Origin: Citricoccus muralis
GTDB taxonomy: Bacteria > Actinomycetota > Actinomycetes > Actinomycetales > Micrococcaceae
Direction of reading: 5' to 3'
Assembly: GCF_029637705.1 (NCBI RefSeq)
Contig: NZ_CP121252.1
Location: 3,065,676-3,129,675, forward strand
DNA: 64,000 bases
The number at the start of each line of letters is the position of its first letter. Positions within the stretch are counted from its first letter, which is position 1. The translations under genes were made by a program, and so were the position numbers. Below, piece by piece: positions 25,494 through 34,453 of this stretch. Below the pieces are notes generated by a model. The model ran no database searches and was not told the origin of the DNA. It saw only the letters and a list, made by a program, of their open reading frames with translations.

Positions 25494-26632
25494 AAACAGT
25501 TGTCCTCGGCGATCTAATTCGTCCGGCGGGACGAAAGGCGGGCGCCGACACCAACTTCCCCGTTTACTCAGTGACCAAGCACTCGGGATTCGTACCGAGT
25601 TTGGAGTACTTCAAGAAGCAGGTATTCAGTCGCGAAGTCACCGGATACAAGCTTGTCGAGCCCGGGGACTTTGCTTATGCCACCATCCATCTCGACGAAG
25701 GATCCATCGGCATTGCACCCGAACGTGGACTCATAAGTCCGATGTATACGGTGTTCAGCGCTGACGGATCTCGCGTGGACTCTAACTACCTGATCCGGTT
25801 CCTCAAGAGCCCCCGGGCACTCGCGCATTACCCTCAGCTAGGCAAAGGCGCTATCCACCGGCGCAAATCGATTTCACTAAGCGCGCTCGGAAATCTCCCC
25901 ATTCCCCTCCCCTCGATCCCCGAGCAGCAACGGATCGCGGCGCTCCTTGACCGAGCCGACGCGATCCGCACCAAGCGCCGCCAGGTTCTCGCCCACCTCG
26001 ACTCGCTCACCCAGTCGATCTTCCACGACATGTTCGGTCACCCTTTTTCAAACGAACGCCATTTCCCGAAGGAGTCGATCGGCTCGCTCGCGACTGTGGA
26101 GACTGGCAACTCACCATCCCGCGCTTCCGCCGAGAATTTCGGCAATGCGATCGAATGGATTAAGTCTGACAATCTCGGCAATGTCATCGCGACGCGTGCA
26201 ATCGAAGGGCTCTCCGAGACCGGAATGAGACGCGCTCGAATCGCCCCGGCTGGCTCCATCCTCGTCACCTGTATTGCAGGCAGTGCTTTAAGTATCGGTA
26301 AGGCCTCCATTGTCGATCGCCCTGTCGCTTTTAATCAGCAGATCAATGCGATACTCCCTTCTGATTCCATCGACGCCATGTTCCTGCTCGGTCAGCTAAA
26401 AACATTCCCTGAGCTAGTCCGTGGTAGGTCGACCGGAGGGATGAAAGGTCTCGTCAACAAATCAGCATTCGCCTCGATAGAAGTCCTTGTGCCACCCCGA
26501 AAAACCCAACGCATTTACGCTCAACGCATGCAAGTACTTATAGGTTTACGACAGGCCACCCTTCATGCACTCACCGCCGACGATGACCTCTTCGCCTCAC
26601 TTCAGTCCCGGGCATTTCGGGGAGATCTCTAA
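25490..26632 (+). CDS. hsdS: Type I restriction-modification system specificity subunit
   Basis: 380 aa, starting at GTG 25490. Two target-recognition domains are seen: residues ~1-140 and ~200-345. A central conserved coiled spacer (IPEQQRIAALLDRADAIRTKRRQVLAHLDSLTQSIFHDMFG) separates them and a second helical region closes the protein. The second domain (RKTQRIYAQRMQVLIGLRQATLHALTADDDLFASLQSRAF) mirrors the first spacer. HsdS sets the recognition sequence, which cannot be predicted here. The protein seems complete, though slightly short for the family. Confidence 0.92.
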   Translation: MKTVVLGDLIRPAGRKAGADTNFPVYSVTKHSGFVPSLEYFKKQVFSREVTGYKLVEPGDFAYATIHLDEGSIGIAPERGLISPMYTVFSADGSRVDSNYLIRFLKSPRALAHYPQLGKGAIHRRKSISLSALGNLPIPLPSIPEQQRIAALLDRADAIRTKRRQVLAHLDSLTQSIFHDMFGHPFSNERHFPKESIGSLATVETGNSPSRASAENFGNAIEWIKSDNLGNVIATRAIEGLSETGMRRARIAPAGSILVTCIAGSALSIGKASIVDRPVAFNQQINAILPSDSIDAMFLLGQLKTFPELVRGRSTGGMKGLVNKSAFASIEVLVPPRKTQRIYAQRMQVLIGLRQATLHALTADDDLFASLQSRAFRGDL

Positions 26633-26681
26633 ACCAAGCCATTCAGGTAGCCACTTATATCGCCCGCGATAACCCTTGCAC

Positions 26682-26687
26682 TACAGT
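26682..26687 (+). promoter_or_regulatory. Likely leaderless -10 element (TACAGT) of the MNT antitoxin gene
   Basis: TACAGT is followed by 6 nt and the ATG at 26694, with no Shine-Dalgarno. It lies in the only sizeable gap (61 bp) of the hsd operon, so the toxin-antitoxin pair and hsdR may have their own promoter. Confidence 0.5.
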
Positions 26688-26693
26688 AGAGAT

Positions 26694-27137
26694 ATGGATA
26701 TTCGGGCTGAGCGACTTGCGGCAGGCATGAGCCAGTCGCAGCTGGCACGCGCCGCAAAGGTTTCGCAACCGAATATATCCGCCTACGAGAACGGCCGCCG
26801 CGAGCCCAGCCCCGAGGTGCTAGAACGACTGCGCCGCGCTCTCAACGCGCCACCAATGCACCGAATTGACCAGCACCGCGCCGACATCCACCGCCTCGTT
26901 TCCGAGCACCGTGCCGCCGCGCCCCGCATCTTCGGATCAGTGGCACGCGGTGACAATACCGCAGGCTCCGACCTCGACCTACTCGTCGACTTCACGCCGG
27001 ATGCCAGCCTGCTCGACATCATCGGACTCCGGCTCGACCTGGTTGATCTACTGCACATCGACGTCGATGTGGTGGACGTCGATTCACTTCGTGGGGAGAT
27101 GCGCGAGCGGATACTCAAGGAAGCCGTCGCCATATGA
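26694..27137 (+). CDS. XRE-MNT fusion: HTH plus minimal nucleotidyltransferase antitoxin
   Basis: 147 aa from ATG 26694. Residues ~1-55 form a XRE-type helix-turn-helix (ERLAAGMSQSQLARAAKVSQPNISAYENGRREPS). Residues ~60-147 are a minimal nucleotidyltransferase: GSVARGDNTAGSDLDLLVDF gives the Gly81-Ser82 motif and the Asp93-x-Asp95 metal pair. In MntA/HepT systems the nucleotidyltransferase adds AMP groups to the HEPN toxin and silences it. The HTH probably allows autoregulation. Its end overlaps the HEPN gene by 4 bases. Confidence 0.85.
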   Translation: MDIRAERLAAGMSQSQLARAAKVSQPNISAYENGRREPSPEVLERLRRALNAPPMHRIDQHRADIHRLVSEHRAAAPRIFGSVARGDNTAGSDLDLLVDFTPDASLLDIIGLRLDLVDLLHIDVDVVDVDSLRGEMRERILKEAVAI

Positions 27138-27487
27138 CCTCGGAGGCGGCGAAAACGCAGGATGCGGCAACACGCGTGGTTGCAGTGTGCGACGTGATTA
27201 GCGACATCGTCTCCGCAGGCGAGGAGAAATTCCTTGCGAACGTCCAAACTCAGTGGGCCGCCCAGATGGGGCTCATCCGCATCGGCGAAGCTGTATCGAA
27301 GATCCCTCTTCCCGTGCGTGAGCGCTTCCCCGCCCAGCCATGGCGAGCAATCATCGACATGCGCAACTTTGCCGCCCACCAATACGACGACCTCAACCAA
27401 CACCGCGTATGGCGCACGATCGTGAGCGACGTGCCCGCGCTGCGCACGTATCTCATCGACACCGTCATCCCTGGGGTGGATACATGA
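27134..27487 (+). CDS. HEPN-domain (HepT-like) ribonuclease toxin
   Basis: 117 aa, all helical. The HEPN RNase motif R-x4-H-x-Y is complete at Arg77, His82 and Tyr84 (DMRNFAAHQYDD). It follows an MNT gene with a 4-base overlap, the typical toxin-antitoxin order. Its own stop overlaps the hsdR ATG, so toxin and restriction subunit are translationally coupled. In known pairs the toxin cleaves RNA when the antitoxin fails. Here it may guard the restriction system or add an abortive-infection layer. Confidence 0.85.
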   Translation: MTSEAAKTQDAATRVVAVCDVISDIVSAGEEKFLANVQTQWAAQMGLIRIGEAVSKIPLPVRERFPAQPWRAIIDMRNFAAHQYDDLNQHRVWRTIVSDVPALRTYLIDTVIPGVDT

Positions 27488-30400
27488 GCAACTTCGCCTT
27501 CCTGCGAGAGACGATCCCACAGCTGTTCACCGACGCTGCCCGGGCGGAGTCCTATCTCGCGTCCGATCCGCGCTCGGCGTGCTTCTACAGTCGCCGCGCT
27601 GTCGAGCTCCTAGTCGACTACCTCTACGACGTGCTGTCGCTACGGGAGCCGTACCGAAGTGACCTTGCCGCGAAGATCAGTGACGCCTCGTTCAAAACAC
27701 ACGTGCCACCAGCCATCGGACAAAAGCTCACGGCAATCAGGCGCATGGCAAACACGGCCGTCCACGACACTCGGCAGATCAGCCAAGAAACGTCACTTGC
27801 AGTGTTGCGAGAGCTGTTCAACGTCATCGTCTGGGCGTCCTACCACTACTCTCCTCGGCCTGATGTGGTGCCCCTCCAGGCGCGGTTCGACCCAGCTCTA
27901 GCCGCCCGTTCAGCCCCGCTCTCACGCGAGGAGATTTCCCAACTTACGGAAAAATTCCGCGAGCAAGATGAGGAGCACGCCCGTGTGCTCGCCAAGAGGG
28001 ATGAGCGGCTCGCGGCACACGAGGCCGAAATCGCCGAACTTCAGGCGAAAATCGCTAAGGCCCAGGCGTCCGTCGCGCCAGACACCCGGGACTACGACGA
28101 AGCCGCCGCGCGCGATCAGTTCATCGACGTTCTCCTGCGCGAGGCCGGCTGGCCCTTGGACCAAGACCGCGATCGCGAATACGAAGTCCAAGGTATGCCC
28201 ACCGCTGAGGGGCGTGGCTTTGTCGACTATGTGTTGTGGGGTGCCGATGGTCTGCCGCTTGCGGTGATCGAAGCGAAGCGCACGGCAATGTCGCCGGACG
28301 TCGGGCAGCAACAGGCGAAGCTCTATGCCGACTGCCTGGAGCGCGAGTTCGGACGCCGACCAGTGATCTTCTACACCAACGGCTACGTCCACCGCATCTG
28401 GGACGACGCGGGGGGCTACCCGCCGCGCGAGGTTCAAGGCTTCTACACACGTGACGAGTTGGAATTACTCATCCAACGCCGACGCACAAAGCAACCGCTG
28501 TCGCCCCAGCCTGTGAACACTGATATCGCAGGGCGTCCGTACCAGGTGCGGGCGATCAAAGCCGTTAGCGATGCCTTCGATCGTCATCAGCGCGAAGCAC
28601 TCCTGGTGATGGCCACTGGCTCCGGGAAGACCCGCACCACGATCGCTCTGGTCGATCTGTTGCAGAAAGCCAACTGGGTCAAACGAGTGCTGTTTCTTGC
28701 CGACCGTACCGCGCTCGTGAAACAGGCTGCGAACGCCTTCAAAGCCCACTTACCTGGGTCGACTACCGTCAACCTTGTCACCGAGAAGGCCGTCGACGGG
28801 CGCGTCTACGTCTCGACCTATCCGACCATGATGAATCTCATCAACGAGGTCGACAACAAACTGCGGCGCTTCGGACCAGGATACTTCGACCTCATCGTGA
28901 TTGATGAGGCGCATCGCTCCATCTACGCCAAGTACGGCGCAATTTTCGACTACTTTGACGCCATGCTGGTCGGCCTGACTGCCACCCCGAAGGACGAAGT
29001 CGACCACAATACCTATCGACTGTTTCACCTTGAGGATGGTGTCCCCACCGACAATTACTCGCTCGATGAAGCCGTGGACGAGGGGTATCTCGTGCCTCCG
29101 CGTGGCGTGAGCTTTGACGGTGGCTTCTTGCGCGCAGGAATTCAGTATGCCGACCTGAGTGAGGAAGAGAAGGAACAATGGGATTCCCTTGACTGGGGAG
29201 ATAACGGCCCGCCCGACGAGGTCGGGGCCGAAGAGATCAATCGATTCCTATTCAACGAAGACACCGTCGATAAGGTCCTCGAGACGCTGATGGTACGCGG
29301 CTACAAGGTGGCCGGCAGCGACCGTTTGGGTAAGACCATCATCTTCGCGAAAAATCAGAAGCATGCCGAATTCATCCAGCGTCGCTTCGACCTCGCCTAT
29401 CCGGAGTATGCGGGCCATTTCGCCCGTGTCATCACGCACGGCACCCCGTACGCGCAAAGTCTCATCGACGACTTCTCGGTTCCGGACAAGGCGCCGCATA
29501 TTGCGATCAGCGTCGATATGCTCGACACCGGAATTGATGTGCCCGAGGTTGTGAACCTCCTGTTCTTCAAGATGGTGCGATCCAAGTCGAAATTCTGGCA
29601 GATGATCGGCCGCGGCACACGATTGAGCCCCGACCTCTTTGGACCAGGAGAAGATAAACAAGACTTTCTCGTCTTCGATTTCTGCGGCAATCTCGAGTAC
29701 TTCGGCCAAGACCTTCCCGGCTCGCAAGGCCAGATCCAAAAATCGCTCTCACAGCGATTGTTTGAGGCCCGTCTCGGGCTCGTGACCGCACTGGGCGACG
29801 CTGAGCCAGAGTTACGCACCTCGACCGCAGCTACGCTACATTCAATCGTCGAGGGGATGAACCTCGACAATTTCGTCGTACGTCCCCACCGTGCGGCAGT
29901 CGAGGAATTCGCCGAGAAGGATGCGTGGAAGCAACTCACGCCCGCAAAAGCCGAGCGGCTGCTGCCCATCGCCGGGCTACCCACCTCAGTCCGCGATGAC
30001 GACGAGGACGCCAAACGATTCGACTTGCTGATTCTTCGTCGACAGCTGGCACAACTCGATGGGGACGCGATACTCGCCGAACGGATCCGAGAAACCGTCC
30101 AGCATATTGCGACATCCTTGCTCAGCAAGCTAGCAATCCCGTCTGTGGCGGAGCAGAGCGTTCTGCTGGAATCAATAGCTGGCGATGAGTGGTGGTTCGA
30201 CGTGACACTACCGATGCTCGAACTTGCACGACAGCGGGTTCGTGGCTTGGTGCGCTTTATCGAGAAGACCCAGCGGAGTCCCGTATACACAGATTTCGAA
30301 GACCTCTTGGGGGACGGTGTAGAAGTCGATTTTCCGCGCATCACCCCAGGCACTGACTTCGTACGCTTCCAGTCCAAGGCAGAAGCGTATCTTCGCCAGC

Positions 30401-30834
30401 ACTTGGAACATCTTGCGCTGCAGCGGCTCCGCAGAAATAAGCAACTCACTCCGGGCGATCTCTCGGAGCTCGAAGGCATGCTCGTCGAAGCCGGTGCCGG
30501 ACCTATCGACATCGTTTGGGCGAATGAGCAAGGCGGGGGCCTCGGGATCTTCATCCGCGGTCTCGTCGGACTCGACCGGGCCGCTGCCGCTGAAGCATTC
30601 AAGGACTATCTGGATGAGACCAGGTTTACCGTCGATCAGGTCCGTTTCGTCAATCTCATCGTTGACGAGCTGACGCGCAACGGTGTGATGGACCCAGAGC
30701 GCCTGTTCGAGCCTCCATATACCGACCATGCACCAATAGGACCGGATATGGTTTTCCCTCAATCTGACGTGGAGGTCATCATCGATACCTTGCACGACAT
30801 ACGCAACACCGCCGTGCCACCAGAGGTGGCGTAG
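27484..30834 (+). CDS. hsdR: Type I restriction endonuclease/translocase subunit
   Basis: 1116 aa from ATG 27484 (ATGA overlap). The N-terminus (residues 1-130) looks like a DUF4145 helical domain, then a coiled-coil stretch around 150-200. The nuclease domain has a PD-(D/E)xK-like signature, FVDYVLW then VIEAKRT near residues 245-265. The helicase motor includes Walker A MATGSGKTRT (~376), VIDEAHRS (~474), a motif around GLTATPK and QMIGRGTRLSP (~707). The C-terminal helical region would bind the methylase. It cleaves DNA after ATP-driven translocation. Confidence 0.95.
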   Translation: MSNFAFLRETIPQLFTDAARAESYLASDPRSACFYSRRAVELLVDYLYDVLSLREPYRSDLAAKISDASFKTHVPPAIGQKLTAIRRMANTAVHDTRQISQETSLAVLRELFNVIVWASYHYSPRPDVVPLQARFDPALAARSAPLSREEISQLTEKFREQDEEHARVLAKRDERLAAHEAEIAELQAKIAKAQASVAPDTRDYDEAAARDQFIDVLLREAGWPLDQDRDREYEVQGMPTAEGRGFVDYVLWGADGLPLAVIEAKRTAMSPDVGQQQAKLYADCLEREFGRRPVIFYTNGYVHRIWDDAGGYPPREVQGFYTRDELELLIQRRRTKQPLSPQPVNTDIAGRPYQVRAIKAVSDAFDRHQREALLVMATGSGKTRTTIALVDLLQKANWVKRVLFLADRTALVKQAANAFKAHLPGSTTVNLVTEKAVDGRVYVSTYPTMMNLINEVDNKLRRFGPGYFDLIVIDEAHRSIYAKYGAIFDYFDAMLVGLTATPKDEVDHNTYRLFHLEDGVPTDNYSLDEAVDEGYLVPPRGVSFDGGFLRAGIQYADLSEEEKEQWDSLDWGDNGPPDEVGAEEINRFLFNEDTVDKVLETLMVRGYKVAGSDRLGKTIIFAKNQKHAEFIQRRFDLAYPEYAGHFARVITHGTPYAQSLIDDFSVPDKAPHIAISVDMLDTGIDVPEVVNLLFFKMVRSKSKFWQMIGRGTRLSPDLFGPGEDKQDFLVFDFCGNLEYFGQDLPGSQGQIQKSLSQRLFEARLGLVTALGDAEPELRTSTAATLHSIVEGMNLDNFVVRPHRAAVEEFAEKDAWKQLTPAKAERLLPIAGLPTSVRDDDEDAKRFDLLILRRQLAQLDGDAILAERIRETVQHIATSLLSKLAIPSVAEQSVLLESIAGDEWWFDVTLPMLELARQRVRGLVRFIEKTQRSPVYTDFEDLLGDGVEVDFPRITPGTDFVRFQSKAEAYLRQHLEHLALQRLRRNKQLTPGDLSELEGMLVEAGAGPIDIVWANEQGGGLGIFIRGLVGLDRAAAAEAFKDYLDETRFTVDQVRFVNLIVDELTRNGVMDPERLFEPPYTDHAPIGPDMVFPQSDVEVIIDTLHDIRNTAVPPEVA

Positions 30835-30858
30835 CTCCCCTCAGAAGGCGTGCTCGGC

Positions 30859-32235
30859 TTAGAAACCGCCTGAATCGGTGGCCATGTTGGAGAAGCGCGA
30901 GTAGTGGCCCTGGAATCCGACCACAATGGTCTTGGTGGGGCCGTTACGGTGCTTGGCCACGATCAGGTCCGCTTCACCGGCACGCGGTGATTCCTTGTCA
31001 TAGATGTCTTCACGGTGGAGCAGGATGACCATGTCGGCGTCCTGCTCAATCGAGCCGGATTCACGCAGGTCGGAGACCTGAGGCTTCTTGTCGGTGCGCT
31101 GCTCAGAACCACGGTTCAGCTGGGACAGCGCGATCACCGGCACCTCGAGCTCTTTGGCCAGCAGCTTCAGTGCACGCGAAAATTCGGCAACTTCCTGCTG
31201 ACGGGATTCCACGCGCTTGCCCGAGCTCATCAGCTGCAGGTAGTCGAGAATCACCAGCTTCAGGTCGTGCTTCTGCTTGAGTCGACGGCATTTGGCGCGG
31301 ATCTCCATCATGGACATGTTCGGGGAGTCATCGACGAAGAACGGGGACTCGTTGAGCCGACCGACGGTCGCGGCGATCTGGGTCCACTGCTCATTACGGA
31401 TGGTGCCCTTGCGCAAATCCTGCAACGCGATCGTGGCCTCGGCCGACAGCAGACGCATGGCGATCTCGTTCTTGCCCATTTCGAGGGAGAAGAACACGGT
31501 GGCCATGTTGTTCTTGATGGCCGCTGAGCGGGCGAAGTCCAGGGCCAGAGTGGATTTACCCACTGCGGGGCGGGCAGCGATCACGATCATCTGACCGCCA
31601 TGTAGGCCCTGGGTCAGCTCGTCGAATTCATAGAAGCCGGTGGGCACACCAGACATGCCGTCCCCGTGGGATCCGGCCGCTTCGATCTCATCCACGGTGT
31701 GCTCGAGAATGTCCGCCAGGGCGACGTAGTCCTCAGACTGACGCCCCTCGGCCACCTTGTAGACCTCGGCCTGGGCCTCGTTGACGATTTCCTCGACTTC
31801 GCCGTCCTGGACGTAGCCCATCTGCGCGATCTTGGTACCCGCGCCCACCAGGCGTCGCAGCACCGCCTTCTCACGCACGATTTCAGCATAGAAACCGGCG
31901 TTGGCCGCGGTGGGCACCGACTGCACCAGTTCGTGCAGCGTTGCCGCGCCACCGACGCGCTGGAGCTCCTGGCGCCGGTTCAGCAATGCGGTCACGGTGA
32001 TGGCGTCGGCGGGCTCCCCGCGGCCATACAAGTCGATGATGGCTTCGTAGACTAGCTCATGACCAGGAGAGTAGAAGTCGCGTCCGCGGATGATTTCCAC
32101 GACGTCGGCAATCGCATCCTTGGAGAGCATCATCCCACCCAGTACCGAGCGTTCAGCATCGAGGTCCTGGGGAGGGGTGCGGTCATCGCGTGGGGCGCCG
32201 GAGCTTTGGGCGGAATCAAACCGCGTAGACGTCAC
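30859..32235 (-). CDS. dnaB: Replicative DNA helicase
   Basis: 458 aa. The N-terminal DnaB domain (PPQDLDAERSVLGGMMLSKDAI) is joined to a RecA-like ATPase core: Walker A AARPAVGKSTLALDF, LEMGKNEIAMRLL, Walker B LVILDYLQLM, the SQLNRGSEQR loop and DLRESGSIEQDADMVILLHR. It forms the hexameric fork helicase. No intein is present at either common insertion site. A cluster of DnaA-box sequences lies upstream in the 523-bp gap before yggS. Confidence 0.96.
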   Translation of the reverse strand: MTSTRFDSAQSSGAPRDDRTPPQDLDAERSVLGGMMLSKDAIADVVEIIRGRDFYSPGHELVYEAIIDLYGRGEPADAITVTALLNRRQELQRVGGAATLHELVQSVPTAANAGFYAEIVREKAVLRRLVGAGTKIAQMGYVQDGEVEEIVNEAQAEVYKVAEGRQSEDYVALADILEHTVDEIEAAGSHGDGMSGVPTGFYEFDELTQGLHGGQMIVIAARPAVGKSTLALDFARSAAIKNNMATVFFSLEMGKNEIAMRLLSAEATIALQDLRKGTIRNEQWTQIAATVGRLNESPFFVDDSPNMSMMEIRAKCRRLKQKHDLKLVILDYLQLMSSGKRVESRQQEVAEFSRALKLLAKELEVPVIALSQLNRGSEQRTDKKPQVSDLRESGSIEQDADMVILLHREDIYDKESPRAGEADLIVAKHRNGPTKTIVVGFQGHYSRFSNMATDSGGF

Positions 32236-32419
32236 TGTTGCTTGATTCCCTTCCCCGAAACCCTCGCTCCGGCACCCTCACGCTTGGACCCCAAGAGCAG
32301 GAGGATGCACGCCGGAATACTGGTGCCAGCAGGCCGGCCAATATCCACTCGCTCAGGGGGAATACCACGTGACACTACTCGGCTTAGACATATCACTCAA
32401 CCGCGTGTCGACCCCAGAC

Positions 32420-32661
32420 TGTGGATAACTTGTGAATTAAGTACCCACATGTGTGAAGTGTTTGGGGATAACTGGTGGAGAACCCGTGTCACTCCGTGCA
32501 CAACAGCCCTCTGACTTGGGATTTTGCAGAACCTGGTGTGTGGACTCAGAGAATTTTTGCCCCAGTTTTTCCGCCTTGCACTAGGGGATTTTGTGTGGCA
32601 GTGGGAGTGGAACCGGGGCGAACTCCACAACGTAGTACGTTTATCCACAGCCTATCCACAC
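32420..32661. other. DnaA-box cluster between yggS and dnaB
   Basis: The 523-bp non-coding stretch 32236-32758 holds two perfect DnaA boxes, TGTGGATAA (32420-32428, minus) and TTATCCACA (32642-32650, plus). Two one-mismatch boxes are TGGGGATAA (32463-32471, minus) and CTATCCACA (32653-32661, plus). The surrounding sequence is AT-richer than the genome average, with T-rich runs near 32555-32575. It may regulate dnaB or titrate DnaA; oriC itself is expected beyond 64000. No gene is seen in the gap. Confidence 0.6.
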
Positions 32662-32758
32662 CTGTTAATCCCGGAATAAAGCCAATGCTGAACACAAGGT
32701 GTCTGAACTTCGAACACCTGATGGAACACCGGTGCTCAGTTCCGGTTCTGCGTGGAAC

Positions 32759-33514
32759 TTATTTTTGCTTCGGAAGGACAGGTCTGGCACCAAAAATCGC
32801 TTGGCCCACACGCACCACATTGGTCCCTTCAGCAATGGCCAATTCGAAGTCGCCGGACATCCCCATCGAGAGCTCACCGGGACCGATCAGCTCCGGTGTG
32901 GATTCCCTCGCGTCGTCGCGCAGCTGACGCAGTAACTGGAAACAACCACGCACCTGCTCGACGTCTTCGGAGTGCACAGCAAGCGTCATCAGACCGCGCA
33001 CCCGCAAACGAGAGAACTGCGGCAAGGTTGCCAAAAATTCTGGCAGCTCATCCGGGTTCAGCCCCGACTTTGCTTCTTCGGCCGACGTGTTGACCTGGAC
33101 GTAGACGTCCAGGGTGCGGTCCTCGGCCTCCAGGCGGCGTTCTAAGGCCTCAGCGACCTTGATCCTGTCCAAGGCCTGGAACTCGTGCGCGTAGCGCGCC
33201 ACGTCGCGAGCCTTGTTGGTCTGCAGAGGTCCGATGACGGCCCAGTGGAGGTCCAGATCGGAGAGCTCTTGAGCCTTGCGGGAGACTTCTTGGACTTTGT
33301 TCTCTCCAAGTCCGGTCATGCCCGCTTCGATAGCGAGACGCAGCCTTTCCGATGGCACAGTTTTCGAAACGGGCAGCAGCCGGATTTCCGAGGCATCCCG
33401 GCCAGCCCGCTGTGCAGCAGCGTCGATGCGTGCACGCACAGCATCGAGGTTCTCCCGAAATTCGGCAACTGATTCCGGAGTGGGGTGTGGAGCTGGAGTG
33501 GCAGAGGTCGACAT
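32759..33514 (-). CDS. yggS: YggS/PLPBP family pyridoxal-phosphate homeostasis protein
   Basis: 251 aa from ATG 33512-33514; an ATG six bases upstream is possible but too close to the likely ribosome site. The PLP lysine is in LLPVSKTVPSE; GENKVQEVSRKAQEL, HWAVIGPLQTNKAR, VQVNTSAEEAKSG and RVRGLMTLAV follow, and the C-terminal SMGMSGDFELAIAEGTNVVRVGQAIFG is characteristic. These proteins bind PLP without catalysis and affect PLP and amino-acid homeostasis. TAAGGT stands 7 nt before the ATG. Confidence 0.92.
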   Translation of the reverse strand: MSTSATPAPHPTPESVAEFRENLDAVRARIDAAAQRAGRDASEIRLLPVSKTVPSERLRLAIEAGMTGLGENKVQEVSRKAQELSDLDLHWAVIGPLQTNKARDVARYAHEFQALDRIKVAEALERRLEAEDRTLDVYVQVNTSAEEAKSGLNPDELPEFLATLPQFSRLRVRGLMTLAVHSEDVEQVRGCFQLLRQLRDDARESTPELIGPGELSMGMSGDFELAIAEGTNVVRVGQAIFGARPVLPKQK

Positions 33515-33521
33515 GGCCATG

Positions 33522-33527
33522 ACCTTA
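33522..33527 (-). promoter_or_regulatory. Possible -10 element (TAAGGT) of yggS
   Basis: TAAGGT on the minus strand lies 7 nt before the ATG at 33514. The same bases contain AAGG, which could be a Shine-Dalgarno, so leaderless and leadered readings cannot be separated. Confidence 0.35.
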
Positions 33528-33540
33528 ACACACCAGAAAC

Positions 33541-33583
33541 AGAACCAGGGCAGGAACCCGATTCGGGTTCCTGCCCTGGTTCT
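33541..33583 (-). terminator. Perfect 20-bp hairpin terminator after the rpsF-ssb-rpsR-rplI operon
   Basis: Bases 33541-33560 pair perfectly with 33564-33583 around a 3-nt loop. The hairpin sits 49 bases past the rplI stop and before the yggS start on the same strand, where it should isolate the ribosomal operon. It has no long U tract, which is common for actinobacterial terminators. Confidence 0.85.
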
Positions 33584-33632
33584 TAGCGTGAAACGCCGCG
33601 GCGCCTCAGCAAGTGGTCTGAGCTACGTCAGT

Positions 33633-34094
33633 TCACTTCTTCTTCTTGATCGCGACAACCTGCAGGCTGATCACGGCGAGAACGTCGTCGTGCAGACGCA
33701 CCTGTGCCTGGTAGTTCCCGGTGGCCTTGATGGGCTTGGGGATGGTCACCTTGCGCTTGTCGATCTGGCCGAGACCAGCGTTCTCGACAGCGGTGGCGAT
33801 GTCAGCGGGCTTCACGGCGCCGAAGAGGCGGCCGGATTCACCAGCGGTCACGTCGAGACGCACTGCAGTGGACTGCAGCTTCTCGGCCAGGGCCTGAGCA
33901 TCTTCGAGGTTCGCGATCGCACGGGTCTTACGAGCCTCGCGGATCGCCTCGACCTGCTTCTCCCCACCCTTGGTCCACGCGGTAGCGAAACCGCGGGGCA
34001 CCAGGTAGTTGCGAGCGTAGCCGTTCTTGACCTCTACGACGTCACCGGCAGAGCCGAGACCGGATACTTCCTGAGTCAGAATGAGCTTAGCCAT
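33633..34094 (-). CDS. rplI: 50S ribosomal protein L9
   Basis: 153 aa, standard length. The N-terminal rRNA-binding domain ([33 protein letters not shown] broken into the usual strand-loop) is followed by the long central helix ([28 protein letters not shown]) and C-terminal domain. It is the last gene of the rpsF-ssb-rpsR-rplI operon and is followed by a strong hairpin terminator. Confidence 0.97.
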   Translation of the reverse strand: MAKLILTQEVSGLGSAGDVVEVKNGYARNYLVPRGFATAWTKGGEKQVEAIREARKTRAIANLEDAQALAEKLQSTAVRLDVTAGESGRLFGAVKPADIATAVENAGLGQIDKRKVTIPKPIKATGNYQAQVRLHDDVLAVISLQVVAIKKKK

Positions 34095-34124
34095 CTGTAT
34101 CTATTTCCTTCCTCGACGTCTCGA

Positions 34125-34364
34125 TCAGCCGCGGCCTGCGCCGGAGTAAGGAAGCAGGGCAACCTCACGGGCGTTCTTGATGGCCTGGGCGATCTTGCGC
34201 TGCTCCTGCACGGACACGCCAGTGACGCGACGTGCGCGGATCTTGCCGCGGTCGGAAATGAACTTGCGCAGCAGGGCGACATCTTTGTAGTCAATGACCT
34301 CGATGTCGGCCGCCTTCAGCGGGTTGGACTTTGGTTTGGGCTTACGAATTTCAGCCTTTGCCAT
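34125..34364 (-). CDS. rpsR: 30S ribosomal protein S18
   Basis: 79 aa. It has the S18 signature [19 protein letters not shown] and the tail [29 protein letters not shown]. No zinc-binding CxxC is visible, so it is the zinc-free form. It lies between ssb and rplI, as is standard. S18 binds S6 on the 30S platform. Confidence 0.97.
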   Translation of the reverse strand: MAKAEIRKPKPKSNPLKAADIEVIDYKDVALLRKFISDRGKIRARRVTGVSVQEQRKIAQAIKNAREVALLPYSGAGRG

Positions 34365-34453
34365 CGTGGTGCTCCTTTGAGTTGGGGAGCCCGCAGATCA
34401 GTCTGCGGGATGGGTGAATATTGGGTGTAACTAAGGGGAATGAGCTGTTCGGG

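Noticed and set aside
30859..32235. Intein in dnaB
   Set aside because: The coding sequence is of normal length and the helicase motifs are uninterrupted.
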